Position numbers and translations under genes: made by a program. A DNA stretch of 64,000 bases from positions 62,001 through 126,000 of the forward strand of contig NZ_NWBU01000009.1 in assembly GCF_003050615.1 (NCBI RefSeq). Direction: 5' to 3'. Of this stretch, positions 8,795 through 17,526 are shown piece by piece (position 1 is the stretch's first letter; the number at the start of each line of letters is the position of its first letter). The stretch comes from Sphingomonas oleivorans. Its GTDB lineage: Bacteria; Pseudomonadota; Alphaproteobacteria; Sphingomonadales; Sphingomonadaceae. The notes under the pieces were generated by a model that ran no database searches, was not told where the DNA came from, and saw only the letters and a program-made list of their open reading frames with translations.

Positions 8795-10252
8795 TCAGCC
8801 CGTATAGCCGTCGAGCTCCTGCCCGGTCAGCCGCTGGACATGGAGCATGTTGGTCGATCCGGGCGTGGCGAAGGGCACGCCGGCCATGATGATGATCCGC
8901 TCGCCGGCCTTGGCGATGCCATGGTGCAGCGCCATGCGCTTGGCCTTGGCGACCATTTCCTCGACACTGGCGATATCCTCGGTGCGCACCGCATGCGCGC
9001 CCCACAGCAGGCCCATGCGCCGCGCCGTCTCCTCCTTCGGCGTCAGCACGAGCAGCGGCACGGAGGGGCGTTCGCGCGCGATCCGCCGCGCGGTCGATCC
9101 GGACAGGGTGAAGCAGATAATCGCCGCCGCGGACACGGTGCGCGCGATATCGCCGGCCGCGGCCGCGAGCGCGTCCGCGGTGGTGGCGTCGGGCACCGTC
9201 TCGGTGAAATGGATGCGCGCCGCATAGCCGGGATCGCCTTCCACCGTGACGGCGATGCTGTCCATCATTGCGACCGATTCGGCCGGCCAGGAACCGGCAG
9301 CCGATTCGGCGGACAGCATGATCGCGTCCGCACCGTCATAGATTGCGGTGGCGACGTCGGACACTTCGGCGCGCGTCGGCGTCGGCGCCTGGATCATCGA
9401 TTCGAGCATTTGGGTGGCGACCACCACCGGCCGACCGAGCCGGCGCGCCGTCTCGACGATGCGCTTCTGGAGCGGCGGGACATTCTGTGGCGGCAGCTCG
9501 ACGCCGAGATCGCCGCGTGCGACCATCACCGCGTCCGCCAGCTCCAATATCTCCTCCAGCCGATCGACCGCCGCGGGCTTCTCGATCTTGGCAAGCAGCG
9601 CCGCCTTGCCGCCGATCAGGCGGCGCGCCTCCGCCACGTCCTCGGGCCGCTGGACGAAGGAGAGCGCGATCCAGTCGGCCCCCTGATCCAGCGCGAAATC
9701 GAGGTCCGCGCGATCCTTCGGCGTCAGCGCCGCCATCGGCACCACCACGTCGGGGACGTTCAGGCCCTTATGATTGGAAAGCGCGCCGCCGACCTCGACC
9801 TTGGTCTCGACCTGGCCCTCCTCCATGGCGGTGACGCGCAGCACCAGCTTGCCATCGTCCAGCAGCAGGCGCGCACCCACCTCCAACGCCTCGAAAATTT
9901 CGCTATGCGGCAGCTCGACGCGAGTTGCGTCGCCCGGCGTGGAATCGCGGTCGAGGATGAATCGGTCGCCCGTGCGCAGCGTCACCACGCCGTCCGCGAA
10001 CTTGCCGACGCGCAGCTTCGGCCCCTGAAGGTCGAACAGGATGGTCGTCGGCCGGCTGAATTCCTTCTCCAGCGCGCGAATCGCCGCGATTACGGGCGCC
10101 TTGTCGGCATGGGCACCATGGCTCATGTTGATGCGGAAGGCATCGGCGCCGGCCACGAAGAGCTTGCGGATCATTTCCGGCGAGTTGCTGGCGGGTCCGA
10201 GCGTTGCGAGCACACGGACCTTGCGGCTGCGGGGCGCGATCTGGATCGGCAC
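8795..10252 (-). CDS. pyk: Pyruvate kinase
   Basis: 485 residues. It transfers phosphate from phosphoenolpyruvate to ADP, the last step of glycolysis. Motifs: ATLGPASNSPEMI at the N-terminus, FRINMSHG, the LFDLQGPKLRVGKF strand, the active-site Lys region LLAKIEKPAA, and MVARGDLGVELP with VATQMLESM. The start is GTG at 10252, preceded by GAGAGGA; the in-frame ATG 39 bases upstream has no ribosome site. Confidence 0.95.
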   Translation of the reverse strand: MPIQIAPRSRKVRVLATLGPASNSPEMIRKLFVAGADAFRINMSHGAHADKAPVIAAIRALEKEFSRPTTILFDLQGPKLRVGKFADGVVTLRTGDRFILDRDSTPGDATRVELPHSEIFEALEVGARLLLDDGKLVLRVTAMEEGQVETKVEVGGALSNHKGLNVPDVVVPMAALTPKDRADLDFALDQGADWIALSFVQRPEDVAEARRLIGGKAALLAKIEKPAAVDRLEEILELADAVMVARGDLGVELPPQNVPPLQKRIVETARRLGRPVVVATQMLESMIQAPTPTRAEVSDVATAIYDGADAIMLSAESAAGSWPAESVAMMDSIAVTVEGDPGYAARIHFTETVPDATTADALAAAAGDIARTVSAAAIICFTLSGSTARRIARERPSVPLLVLTPKEETARRMGLLWGAHAVRTEDIASVEEMVAKAKRMALHHGIAKAGERIIIMAGVPFATPGSTNMLHVQRLTGQELDGYTG

Positions 10253-10334
10253 AAAAATCCTCTCAGAATGGCTGCGTTGTCGCGCATGCAACTAGGCTAT
10301 TGCTCGTAAGGATCAACCACGGAGTTTCGCCCCC

Positions 10335-10643
10335 ATGTTTACATCCGATCATATCGCCGAGCTGGACGACGCGACCGCGGCGGCCGCCTTTCGCCGGCTC
10401 CTCCCCCATCTGCGGCATCGCAGCGACGCACAGAATGTCGATCTGATGGGGCTTGCCGGCTTCTGCCGTAACTGCCTGGCGGACTGGGTGAGCGAGGCGT
10501 CCGGCGGCCGGCTCGACAAGGAGGCCGCGCGGCATATCGTCTATGGCATGCCCTATGCCGAATGGAAGGAGCGTTACCAGCAGGAGGCGACCGAGGAGCA
10601 GCTCCGGCGCATGGCGGAGAGCGTGGCGCGCAACCGCCCCTGA
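10335..10643 (+). CDS. DUF1244 family protein
   Basis: 102 residues. The core DLMGLAGFCRNCLADW and the later IVYGMPYAEWKERYQ are the signature blocks of the DUF1244 family found across alphaproteobacteria; its function is unknown. The two Cys residues of GFCRNC are conserved in the family and could bind a metal. Divergent from pyk with an 82-bp shared promoter gap; the GapR homologue follows. Confidence 0.85.
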   Translation: MFTSDHIAELDDATAAAAFRRLLPHLRHRSDAQNVDLMGLAGFCRNCLADWVSEASGGRLDKEAARHIVYGMPYAEWKERYQQEATEEQLRRMAESVARNRP

Positions 10644-10746
10644 CGATTCGGTGGGTTTTTCCGCTCGATCGGGCGATCGAATCCTTGAGCCGTCCCGTCC
10701 CGTCCCTTAGAGGCGGCCCCTTCATACCAATGCGGGAAGGGGTTTC

Positions 10747-10989
10747 ATGTCGGACGACAATGTCGCGGCGGATCAGCTGCGCCTGTTCATCGAGCGGATC
10801 GAACGGCTCGAGGAGGAAAAGAAGGGCATGATGGACGACATCAAGGACGTCTATCTCGAAGCCAAGAGCCAAGGCTTCGATCCCAAGACCATGCGCTCCG
10901 TCGTTCGCCTGCGGAAGATGGAGAAGGATGCGCGCGACGAGATGGACGCGCTGCTCGAAACCTATCGCAACGCGCTCGGCCTGCACTGA
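10747..10989 (+). CDS. gapR: GapR-type DNA-binding protein (DUF2312)
   Basis: 80 residues, mostly charged helix. The [17 protein letters not shown] helix, the [17 protein letters not shown] turn and the [12 protein letters not shown] segment are the DUF2312 (UPF0335) signature. The Caulobacter member GapR clamps around overtwisted AT-rich DNA ahead of replication forks and helps chromosome segregation, so a nucleoid-associated role is expected. Assignment to GapR rather than another DUF2312 protein is by family resemblance. Confidence 0.85.
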   Translation: MSDDNVAADQLRLFIERIERLEEEKKGMMDDIKDVYLEAKSQGFDPKTMRSVVRLRKMEKDARDEMDALLETYRNALGLH

Positions 10990-11079
10990 TCCTTCGGGGC
11001 GGGCCCGTCCGGGCCGGGGTGACAGCGCCCCCGGACAGGTCCAGCATGGGTGCGGACGGGAAGCAGAAGGAGGCCGCCG

Positions 11080-11400
11080 ATGATCGTCACCACCACGCAG
11101 AGCGTCGAGGGCCGGCAGATTACCGCTTATCTGGGTGTTGTCACCGGCGAGGTGATCGTCGGCGCCAACATCTTCCGCGATCTCTTCGCGGGGATACGCG
11201 ACATCGTCGGCGGCCGATCGGGCGCTTATGAAAACGCCCTGCGCGGGGCGCGCGAACAGGCTTTTGCCGAGCTGGAGGCGGAGGCCGCCGCGCTCGGCGC
11301 GGGCGCGGTCGTCGGCGTCGACATCGATTATGAGGTGATCGGCAAGGACGGATCGATGCTGATGGTGTCCGTCTCGGGCACGGCCGTCCGGCTGGCATGA
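11080..11400 (+). CDS. ybjQ: YbjQ/UPF0145 family heavy-metal-binding-domain protein
   Basis: 106 residues. The ATG at 11080 has an AAGGAGG site six bases upstream, which decides against the longer in-frame GTG. The family signature is visible as [41 protein letters not shown] and [16 protein letters not shown]0145 proteins form pentamers of unknown cellular role; no metal ligands stand out. Confidence 0.9.
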   Translation: MIVTTTQSVEGRQITAYLGVVTGEVIVGANIFRDLFAGIRDIVGGRSGAYENALRGAREQAFAELEAEAAALGAGAVVGVDIDYEVIGKDGSMLMVSVSGTAVRLA

Positions 11401-11484
11401 GTCGGCGGCCCGGTTGAAGCCTCCGGCTGCCGGGGTTAGAGCAGCGCCGGCGAAGGACTATCGAAAAGAGGCGAGCGACGGCAC

Positions 11485-12228
11485 ATGGCCGGCCATTCCA
11501 AATTCAAGAATATCATGCACCGCAAGGGTGCGCAGGACAAGAAGCGCTCGGCGCTCTTCTCCAAGCTCAGCCGCGAGATCACGGTCGCGGCCAAATCGGG
11601 GTTGCCCGATCCGGCGATGAACGCGCGACTGCGTTCCGCCGTGCTCGCCGCGCGCGCGGGCGGCATGCCCAAGGACAATATCGAGCGATCGATCAAGAAG
11701 GCCGAGGGCGGCGAGGGCGATGCCTATGAGGAGGTTCGCTACGAGGGCTTCGGCCCGGGTGGCGTGTCGCTCATCATTGAGACGCTGACCGACAACCGCA
11801 ACCGCACGGCGACCAATGTGCGCACCGCCGTTTCCAAGAATGGCGGCAATCTCGGCGCGGGCGGCTCGGTCAGCCATGGCTTCGACCGGATGGGCCTGAT
11901 CAACTATCCGGCGAGTGCGGGCGATGCCGACAGGGTGTTCGAGGCCGCGCTGGAGGCGGGGGCCGAGGATGTGACCTCCACCGAGGAGGGGCATGAGATC
12001 TGGACCGCGCAGGATGCGCTCCATGAGGTGCTCAAGGCGCTCGAGCCTGTGCTCGGCGAGCCCGAGGGCGCGAAGCTCGCCTGGCGGCCGCAGACGATGG
12101 TTTCGATCGGCGAGGGCGAGGCGGCGCAGCTCTTCAAGCTGATCGACGCGCTCGACGATGATGACGACGTCCAGACCGTCTGGGGCAATTATGAGGTTCC
12201 GGACGAGGTGATGGAGAAGCTGGGTTGA
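11485..12228 (+). CDS. yebC: YebC/PmpR family protein
   Basis: 247 residues, full length. Begins [20 protein letters not shown], the near-invariant YebC start, and continues with [33 protein letters not shown] and the [14 protein letters not shown] block. YebC proteins were first described as transcriptional regulators; recent family work links them to ribosome passage through proline-rich stretches. Located directly upstream of ruvC as in most proteobacteria. Confidence 0.95.
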   Translation: MAGHSKFKNIMHRKGAQDKKRSALFSKLSREITVAAKSGLPDPAMNARLRSAVLAARAGGMPKDNIERSIKKAEGGEGDAYEEVRYEGFGPGGVSLIIETLTDNRNRTATNVRTAVSKNGGNLGAGGSVSHGFDRMGLINYPASAGDADRVFEAALEAGAEDVTSTEEGHEIWTAQDALHEVLKALEPVLGEPEGAKLAWRPQTMVSIGEGEAAQLFKLIDALDDDDDVQTVWGNYEVPDEVMEKLG

Positions 12229-12235
12229 CCTCACG

Positions 12236-12258
12236 CCCCTCTCCGCCGGAGGAGAGGG
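12236..12258. repeat. Short 'cctctcc' palindrome between yebC and ruvC
   Basis: cctctcc and ggagagg arms around a six-base centre. It overlaps the expected ruvC ribosome site (GGAGAGGGAGGC just before the ATG), so the repeat supplies the Shine-Dalgarno sequence. Confidence 0.5.
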
Positions 12259-12262
12259 AGGC

Positions 12263-12760
12263 ATGATCCTGATCGGCCTCGATCCGGGGCTGGCCTGCAC
12301 CGGCTGGGGCGTGATCGCCGCGGACGGCAACCGCCTCGGCCACATCGCCAACGGCCAGATCAGGACGGACGCCGCGGCGCCCTTGCCCGACCGTCTGGTC
12401 GCGCTGCACGACGCGCTGGTGGACATGCTGCTCAGGCATCGGCCCGATGGCGCGGCGGTGGAGGAGGTGTTCGTCAACGCCAATCCGCAATCGACGCTGA
12501 AGCTCGGCCAGGCGCGCGGCGTGATCCTGCTCGCTGCCGCGCGGAGCGGGATAAGGGTAGGCGAATATGCCTCGCGGCTGGTGAAGAAGGCGGTGGTGGG
12601 AACCGGAGCGGCGGAGAAGGCGCAGGTGCATGCGATGGTGGCCCGGCTGCTGCCCGGCGCGAAGATCGCCGGATCGGACGCGGCGGATGCGCTGGCGGTG
12701 GCAATCACCCATGCGCATCATCTCGCTTCCGCAAAGGCCCGGGCGAGGATCGTCGCATGA
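12263..12760 (+). CDS. ruvC: Holliday junction endonuclease RuvC
   Basis: 165 residues. It cleaves Holliday junctions symmetrically in recombinational repair. The first catalytic Asp is in [14 protein letters not shown], the second acidic residue in [12 protein letters not shown], and the C-terminal pair in [17 protein letters not shown]. The RNase H-like fold and length fit the family. Overlaps ruvA by four bases (ATGA). Confidence 0.97.
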   Translation: MILIGLDPGLACTGWGVIAADGNRLGHIANGQIRTDAAAPLPDRLVALHDALVDMLLRHRPDGAAVEEVFVNANPQSTLKLGQARGVILLAAARSGIRVGEYASRLVKKAVVGTGAAEKAQVHAMVARLLPGAKIAGSDAADALAVAITHAHHLASAKARARIVA

Positions 12761-13353
12761 TCGCGCGTCTCGCCGGCCGGCTGGCCGAATCGGCGGCGGA
12801 CCATGCCGTGGTCGATGTCGGTGGCGTTGGCTATCTCGTCCATCTTTCCGCCCGTACGCTGGGCGCGCTCGGGCCCGTCGGCGGATCGGTGACGATCTTC
12901 ACCGAGATGCAGGTGCGCGAGGATGCGATCACCCTCTTCGGCTTCGGATCGGCGAGCGAGCGGGACTGGTTCCGCCTGCTGACCTCGGTTCAGGGTGTCG
13001 GTGGCCGGCTGGCGCTCGCCATTCTCTCGGTGCTCGATCCGCTGGAGCTTTCGCGCGCGGTGGCGGGCGGGGACCGGGCGATGGTCGCGCGTGCTAACGG
13101 CGTAGGTCCCAAGCTCGCCCAGCGCATCGTCAACGAGCTGAAGGACAAGGTGGGTGGCGTGGCACTCGGGCCGGCGGGTGCGGTGCCCGTGGCGCGCGGC
13201 GGAGCCTCGGCCGATGCGCTGTCGGCGCTCGCTAATCTCGGCTTCCGCCCGGCCGAGGCATCGGCGGCGGTAGCGGCGGCCGAGGAGGAGTTGGGCGACG
13301 GCGCCAGCCTCGACGCGCTGGTGCGGCTGGCGCTCCGCAAGGCGGCGAAGTGA
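12757..13353 (+). CDS. ruvA: Holliday junction helicase subunit RuvA
   Basis: 198 residues. It binds the four-way junction and loads RuvB. The N-terminal OB fold starts [12 protein letters not shown]; the helix-hairpin-helix region is seen in [18 protein letters not shown] and [20 protein letters not shown]; domain III, which contacts RuvB, is the C-terminal [14 protein letters not shown] segment. Translationally coupled to ruvC. Confidence 0.97.
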   Translation: MIARLAGRLAESAADHAVVDVGGVGYLVHLSARTLGALGPVGGSVTIFTEMQVREDAITLFGFGSASERDWFRLLTSVQGVGGRLALAILSVLDPLELSRAVAGGDRAMVARANGVGPKLAQRIVNELKDKVGGVALGPAGAVPVARGGASADALSALANLGFRPAEASAAVAAAEEELGDGASLDALVRLALRKAAK

Positions 13354-13360
13354 TAATCAG

Positions 13361-13383
13361 CCCTCTCCCCCGAGGGGAGAGGG
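13361..13383. repeat. Palindromic repeat between ruvA and ruvB
   Basis: Perfect 10-bp stem (ccctctcccc / ggggagaggg) with loop cga. Same family as the elements near 12240, 52490 and 52600. No T-run follows, so read-through into ruvB is expected. Confidence 0.65.
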
Positions 13384-13417
13384 GGATTTATGCTGGGCTT
13401 TAGGCTATTGATTCTCC

Positions 13418-14449
13418 ATGACCGATACCGATCGCCTGCTCACTACTAGCCGCCGTCCCGAGGATGTGGACGCGGCGCTGCGGCCCAAGTCGCTCGAGGA
13501 TTTCGTCGGCCAGAAGGCGGCGCGCGAGAATCTGCGCATCTTCATCCATGCGGCGCGCGAACGCGGCGATGCGCTCGATCATGTGCTGTTCTTCGGGCCC
13601 CCCGGCCTCGGCAAGACCACGCTCGCGCAGATCATCGCGCGCGAGATGGGGGTCGGCTTCCGCGCCACGTCGGGCCCGGTGATCGCCAAGTCGGGCGATC
13701 TGGCGGCGTTGCTCACCAATCTCGAGGATGGCGACGTGCTGTTCATCGACGAGATCCACCGACTCCAGCCGGCGGTGGAGGAGGTGCTCTATCCGGCGAT
13801 GGAGGATCGCGCGCTCGATCTGATGATCGGCGAAGGGCCGTCGGCGCGCTCGGTGCGCATCGACCTGCCGCGCTTCACCTTGGTAGGCGCCACCACGCGG
13901 CAGGGGCTGATCACCACGCCGCTGCGCGACCGTTTCGGCATTCCGGTCCGGCTGCAATTCTATACGGTGGACGAGCTGGAGCAGGTGGTGCGCCGCGCCG
14001 CCGGGCTGCTCGACCTGCCAATCTCTCCCGATGGCGCGCGCGAGATCGGGCGGCGCGCGCGGGGCACGCCGCGCATCGCCGGCCGGCTGCTGCGCCGCGT
14101 GCGCGACTTTGCCAATTTCGCGGGTGCCGCGATCGTCGACGAGAAGGTGGCCGATGCCGCGCTCAACCGGCTGGAGGTGGACGGGCTCGGCCTCGACGCA
14201 ATGGACCGGCGCTATCTCCACATGATTGCCGACATCTATCGCGGCGGACCGGTGGGCGTGGAGACGCTGGCGGCGGGGCTTTCCGAGCCGCGCGACACGG
14301 TCGAGGAAGTGATCGAACCCTATTTGATCCAGCTCGGGCTGATCGCGCGGACGGCGCGAGGACGCTGCCTCAATGCGCGCGGATGGAAGCATCTCGGCCT
14401 CAATCCCCCGCCCGAGGCGGGGCAGGACGGGCTGTTCGACGGGGTTTGA
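13418..14449 (+). CDS. ruvB: Holliday junction branch-migration ATPase RuvB
   Basis: 343 residues. AAA+ motor of the RuvABC resolvasome. Walker A is [14 protein letters not shown], Walker [11 protein letters not shown], sensor 1 VGATTRQG with the arginine finger in TTPLRDRFG, and sensor 2 in [16 protein letters not shown]; a winged-helix domain ends the protein. Separated from ruvA by a 64-bp palindrome-bearing gap. Confidence 0.97.
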   Translation: MTDTDRLLTTSRRPEDVDAALRPKSLEDFVGQKAARENLRIFIHAARERGDALDHVLFFGPPGLGKTTLAQIIAREMGVGFRATSGPVIAKSGDLAALLTNLEDGDVLFIDEIHRLQPAVEEVLYPAMEDRALDLMIGEGPSARSVRIDLPRFTLVGATTRQGLITTPLRDRFGIPVRLQFYTVDELEQVVRRAAGLLDLPISPDGAREIGRRARGTPRIAGRLLRRVRDFANFAGAAIVDEKVADAALNRLEVDGLGLDAMDRRYLHMIADIYRGGPVGVETLAAGLSEPRDTVEEVIEPYLIQLGLIARTARGRCLNARGWKHLGLNPPPEAGQDGLFDGV

Positions 14450-14518
14450 TCCCCCCGGGGCTTGGCACCACGGCGCGCACGCCCACATAAGGGGCATAAG
14501 GAATATAGGGAGCAATGC

Positions 14519-15430
14519 GTGGCGACGTTGGGAATGAGTGCGGCCGACCGTGATGCGATCGAGGCCTTCAAGCGCGACGTGATCGAGCCGTCGATGACGT
14601 CGCTCGTGATCCTCGATTTCTGGGCGGAATGGTGCGGGCCGTGCAAGACGCTGACGCCCGTGCTGGAAAAGGTCGCGGCCGATTATGCGGCCAAGGGCGT
14701 CAAGCTCGCCAAGATCAATGTCGACGAGAATAAGATGATTGCCGCGCAGTTTCGCGTGCAATCCATCCCCACAGTCTATGCCGTGTTCCAGGGCCAGCTC
14801 GTCGCCGATCTCACGCCCGCGCGCACCGAGTCGCAGCTCGGCCGGATGCTCGACCAGATATTGCGCCAGCTTCCGATCCAGGCGCCGGAGCAGGAGCAGG
14901 CGGCCGACATCGCGTCGCTGGTCGTGATGGGCGAGGAAGTGCTCGCCGCGGGCGATGCGGCGCGCGCCGTGTCGATCTTCGCGCAGATCACGGAGATGGC
15001 GCCGGAGGAGCCGGCGGTGATCGCGGGCCATGCGCGCGCGCTGCTCGCCGCGGGGCGGGCGGAGGAGGCGCAGGCGCTGATCGACGCGGTGCCGGAGGAC
15101 AAGGCCAAGGATCCGGCGCTCGCCCAGGCGCGTGCCGCGCTGGCGCTGGCGAAGGAAGCGCAGCCGGTGGACGATCTCGCCGGGCTGGCGGCGCAGGTCG
15201 CGGCCGATCCGGACGATCATGAGGCGGCCTATCGGCTGGCCGGCGGCTATATGGCGATCGGCGACAGGGATGCGGCGGCGGACGTGCTGCTTGCCAGCAT
15301 CGCGCGTGATCGCAACTGGAACGAGGGCGCCGCGCGTCAGCGGCTGTTGACGCTGTTCAACGCGGTCGGGCTTGAGGATCCCTGGGTCAGCGCGCAACGC
15401 CGCCGTCTTTCCGCCGTGCTGTTCACCTGA
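14519..15430 (+). CDS. cnoX: Thioredoxin-TPR co-chaperone (CnoX/YbbN-like)
   Basis: 303 residues. A thioredoxin domain with the intact active site FWAEWCGPCKTLTP (residues about 30-45) is followed by TPR-like helical repeats (from about 130) rich in Ala/Leu/Glu. Family members bind unfolded proteins and hand them to GroEL under oxidative stress. Unlike E. coli CnoX, the WCGPC here could be redox-active. Start chosen at GTG 14519 with AGGG eight bases upstream; an ATG at 14534 is the alternative. Overlaps the next gene by one base. Confidence 0.85.
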   Translation: MATLGMSAADRDAIEAFKRDVIEPSMTSLVILDFWAEWCGPCKTLTPVLEKVAADYAAKGVKLAKINVDENKMIAAQFRVQSIPTVYAVFQGQLVADLTPARTESQLGRMLDQILRQLPIQAPEQEQAADIASLVVMGEEVLAAGDAARAVSIFAQITEMAPEEPAVIAGHARALLAAGRAEEAQALIDAVPEDKAKDPALAQARAALALAKEAQPVDDLAGLAAQVAADPDDHEAAYRLAGGYMAIGDRDAAADVLLASIARDRNWNEGAARQRLLTLFNAVGLEDPWVSAQRRRLSAVLFT

Positions 15431-16053
15431 TGGCGTCGAGCGGCAACCGGCTTTCCATCTTCCCTCTGGGCGGGGCATTGCTGTTTCCGCGTTCGCATCT
15501 GCCGCTGCACATATTCGAGCCGCGCTATCGCGCGCTGGTGACGGACGCACTCGCCCGCGATCGGCGGATCGGCATGATCCAGCCGCGCGACCGGAACGAG
15601 CCGCCCGCGCTGTTCGATGTCGGCTGCGTCGGCCGGATCGCCAAGGTCGAGGCGCTGGATGACGGCCGGTTCAACATCGTGCTGGAAGGGCTGACCCGCT
15701 TCCGTCTGCTGAGCGAGATCGACGCCGCCACCCCCTTCCGCCAGATCGAGGCGAGCTTCGAGGGCTTTGACGACAGTGTCCCGCCGCCGCCGCTGGCGAG
15801 CGTGCTGCGCGCGGAGCTGGAGCGCGAATCGCGCCGGTTCGCGGAAGCGCGCGGCTATGTGCTCGATTGGGATGCGGTGAGCCGGCTGGACGATGAAGCG
15901 CTCGTCAACGGCATTGCCCAGATCGCGCCCTTCGATGTCGCCGCCAAGCAGGCGCTGCTGGAGACGCCGACGATCGCGGAGCGGGCGGACCTGCTCGTCC
16001 AGTTCCTCAATTTCTTCGCGCGCGGCGACGAGGATGATACGACGCTCCAATGA
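15430..16053 (+). CDS. Lon substrate-binding-domain (LON N) protein
   Basis: 207 residues. Only the N-terminal Lon domain is present: [27 protein letters not shown] at the start and ALEGLTRFR-type strands ([11 protein letters not shown]). No ATPase or protease domain follows. Such single-domain proteins are widespread and their role is not settled; peptide or substrate binding is inferred. It lies in an operon between the thioredoxin-TPR gene (TGATG junction) and the Trm112-like gene (ATGA overlap). Confidence 0.85.
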   Translation: MASSGNRLSIFPLGGALLFPRSHLPLHIFEPRYRALVTDALARDRRIGMIQPRDRNEPPALFDVGCVGRIAKVEALDDGRFNIVLEGLTRFRLLSEIDAATPFRQIEASFEGFDDSVPPPPLASVLRAELERESRRFAEARGYVLDWDAVSRLDDEALVNGIAQIAPFDVAAKQALLETPTIAERADLLVQFLNFFARGDEDDTTLQ

Positions 16054-16229
16054 ACGATGGTCTCGACCCCGATCTGCTTGCGATCCTCGTCTGCCCCGTC
16101 ACGCGCGGGCCGCTGCGCTATGACGCGCAGGCGAGCGAGCTGATCTCCGAGGCGGCGGGACTCGCCTTTCCGGTCCGGGATGGCGTGCCCGTGATGCTGG
16201 TGGAGGAAGCAAGGCAGGTTGCGCCATAA
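16050..16229 (+). CDS. Trm112/UPF0434 family small protein
   Basis: 59 residues, easily missed. Starts [20 protein letters not shown] and ends with [17 protein letters not shown], the typical UPF0434 (YcaR/Trm112-like) pattern. Family members often have four zinc-binding Cys; here only the Cys of LVCPV is present, as in many proteobacterial versions. Trm112 proteins serve as partners of methyltransferases; a partner is not evident. Start overlaps the previous stop by four bases. Confidence 0.85.
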   Translation: MNDGLDPDLLAILVCPVTRGPLRYDAQASELISEAAGLAFPVRDGVPVMLVEEARQVAP

Positions 16230-16237
16230 ACTTCCCC

Positions 16238-16263
16238 GTTGCCCCTGCCTCCGCAGGGGCAAC
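16238..16263. terminator. Convergent palindrome between the Trm112-like gene and the UbiH-like gene
   Basis: Perfect 11-bp stem (gttgcccctgc / gcaggggcaac), loop ctcc. It sits in the 36-bp gap between two convergent genes and may terminate both, although neither strand shows a T-run. Member of the 'cccctgc' repeat family. Confidence 0.5.
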
Positions 16264-16265
16264 GA

Positions 16266-17483
16266 TTAGACCAGCTGTCCGCGCAGCAGCCTGGGCAACT
16301 CGCCCGATTCGCCGCGTGCTTCCGCCATGAACAGCGCCTTGAGCGGGGGCAGGCGCTGAACCATTCCCAGCCCGAAGCGGCGGACGGCGGCCGCCGCCGG
16401 GCCGGGTATGCCGAACAGCCGGGTGAGCCCGTCGGTCGCGGCGGCAACCATGAAGGTGTCGAGCGACCGCCAGCGTTCATAGCGCGCGAGGAGCTGCGCA
16501 TCGCCCGGATCGAGGCCGAGCCGCGCGCCATCGACCAGCACCTCGACCAGCGCCGCTGCGTCGCGGAAGCCGAGATTGACGCCCTGGCCCGCAATCGGAT
16601 GGATGCCGTGCGCCGCATCGCCGGCCAGCGCCAGCCGCTCGCCTGTGATCCGCGCGGCATGATGGAAACCGAGCGGATAGGCGCTGCGCGGGCTTGCCAC
16701 CCGGAGCGCGCCGAGCATGCGCCCCATCCGCTTCTCCGCCTCTGCCAGAAAGGCGCGGTCGGGCAGGTTCAGCATGGCATGCGCATCCGACGCCTTCACC
16801 GTCCAGACGATCGCCGAGCGGGGTCCGCTCTCATCGTCCGGCAGTGGCAGCATGGCGAAGGGGCCGGCGGGGTAGAATATTTCGTACGCGATCTGCCCGT
16901 GCGGCCGTTCATGGCCGATCGAGGCGATGATCGCGGCATGATCGTAGCGCCACCGCGCGACATTGATTCCGGCGGTGTCGCGCGTCGGCGAATTGCGCCC
17001 CTCCGCGCCGACCAGCAATCGGGCATGAAGCATGCGGCCGTCGGTGAGCGTCACCGTCACGCCCGTGCCGTCGCGCTCCACCCGCTCGGCGCGCGCGGGC
17101 ATCAGCAGCGTGACATTGGCGGCTTCCTCCGCCGAGGCGCGCAGCATGCCGCGCAGGATACGATTCTCGAACATGTGGCCGAGCGGGCCTTCCTCCGCGC
17201 TCGGGTCGAAGATCAGCGCCTGGGGGGAGAGGCCGTCGCTCACCCGGATCGATTCGATCGGGCAGCCGAAGGGCGCCAGCCGCTCGCCCACGCCAATCGC
17301 ATCGAGCATGCGCCAGGAGGCGCTGGAAACCGCCGAGGCGCGCCCGTCGAAGCCGATGGCGAGCGTCGCCACCGGATCGGCCGGATCGATGACGATGCTC
17401 GAAAGGCCATGCGCGTCGAGCGCGGTGGCGAGCGCCAGGCCGACCAGCCCGCCGCCGAGGATGATGACGTCGCTTCTGTCCAT
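16266..17483 (-). CDS. UbiH/UbiF/COQ6-type FAD-dependent hydroxylase
   Basis: 405 residues. FAD-binding GxGxxG-like motif VIILGGGLVGLALATAL at the start, the DG motif region around LVGAEGRNSPTRD, and the GD motif LALAGDAAHGIHPIAGQG near 285. These mark the flavoprotein monooxygenases that hydroxylate the ubiquinone ring. Which ring carbon is modified cannot be read from sequence. It lies alone on the minus strand, 43 bases beyond the end of the flippase gene. Confidence 0.88.
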   Translation of the reverse strand: MDRSDVIILGGGLVGLALATALDAHGLSSIVIDPADPVATLAIGFDGRASAVSSASWRMLDAIGVGERLAPFGCPIESIRVSDGLSPQALIFDPSAEEGPLGHMFENRILRGMLRASAEEAANVTLLMPARAERVERDGTGVTVTLTDGRMLHARLLVGAEGRNSPTRDTAGINVARWRYDHAAIIASIGHERPHGQIAYEIFYPAGPFAMLPLPDDESGPRSAIVWTVKASDAHAMLNLPDRAFLAEAEKRMGRMLGALRVASPRSAYPLGFHHAARITGERLALAGDAAHGIHPIAGQGVNLGFRDAAALVEVLVDGARLGLDPGDAQLLARYERWRSLDTFMVAAATDGLTRLFGIPGPAAAAVRRFGLGMVQRLPPLKALFMAEARGESGELPRLLRGQLV

Positions 17484-17526
17484 CGCCCACCTCTAGGACA
17501 GGCGGACGCGGATGAGAACCATCGCC

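Noticed and set aside
13400-15550. Long minus-strand open frame over ruvB and the thioredoxin gene
   Set aside because: Antisense of two recognised genes; low-complexity Arg/His-rich product.
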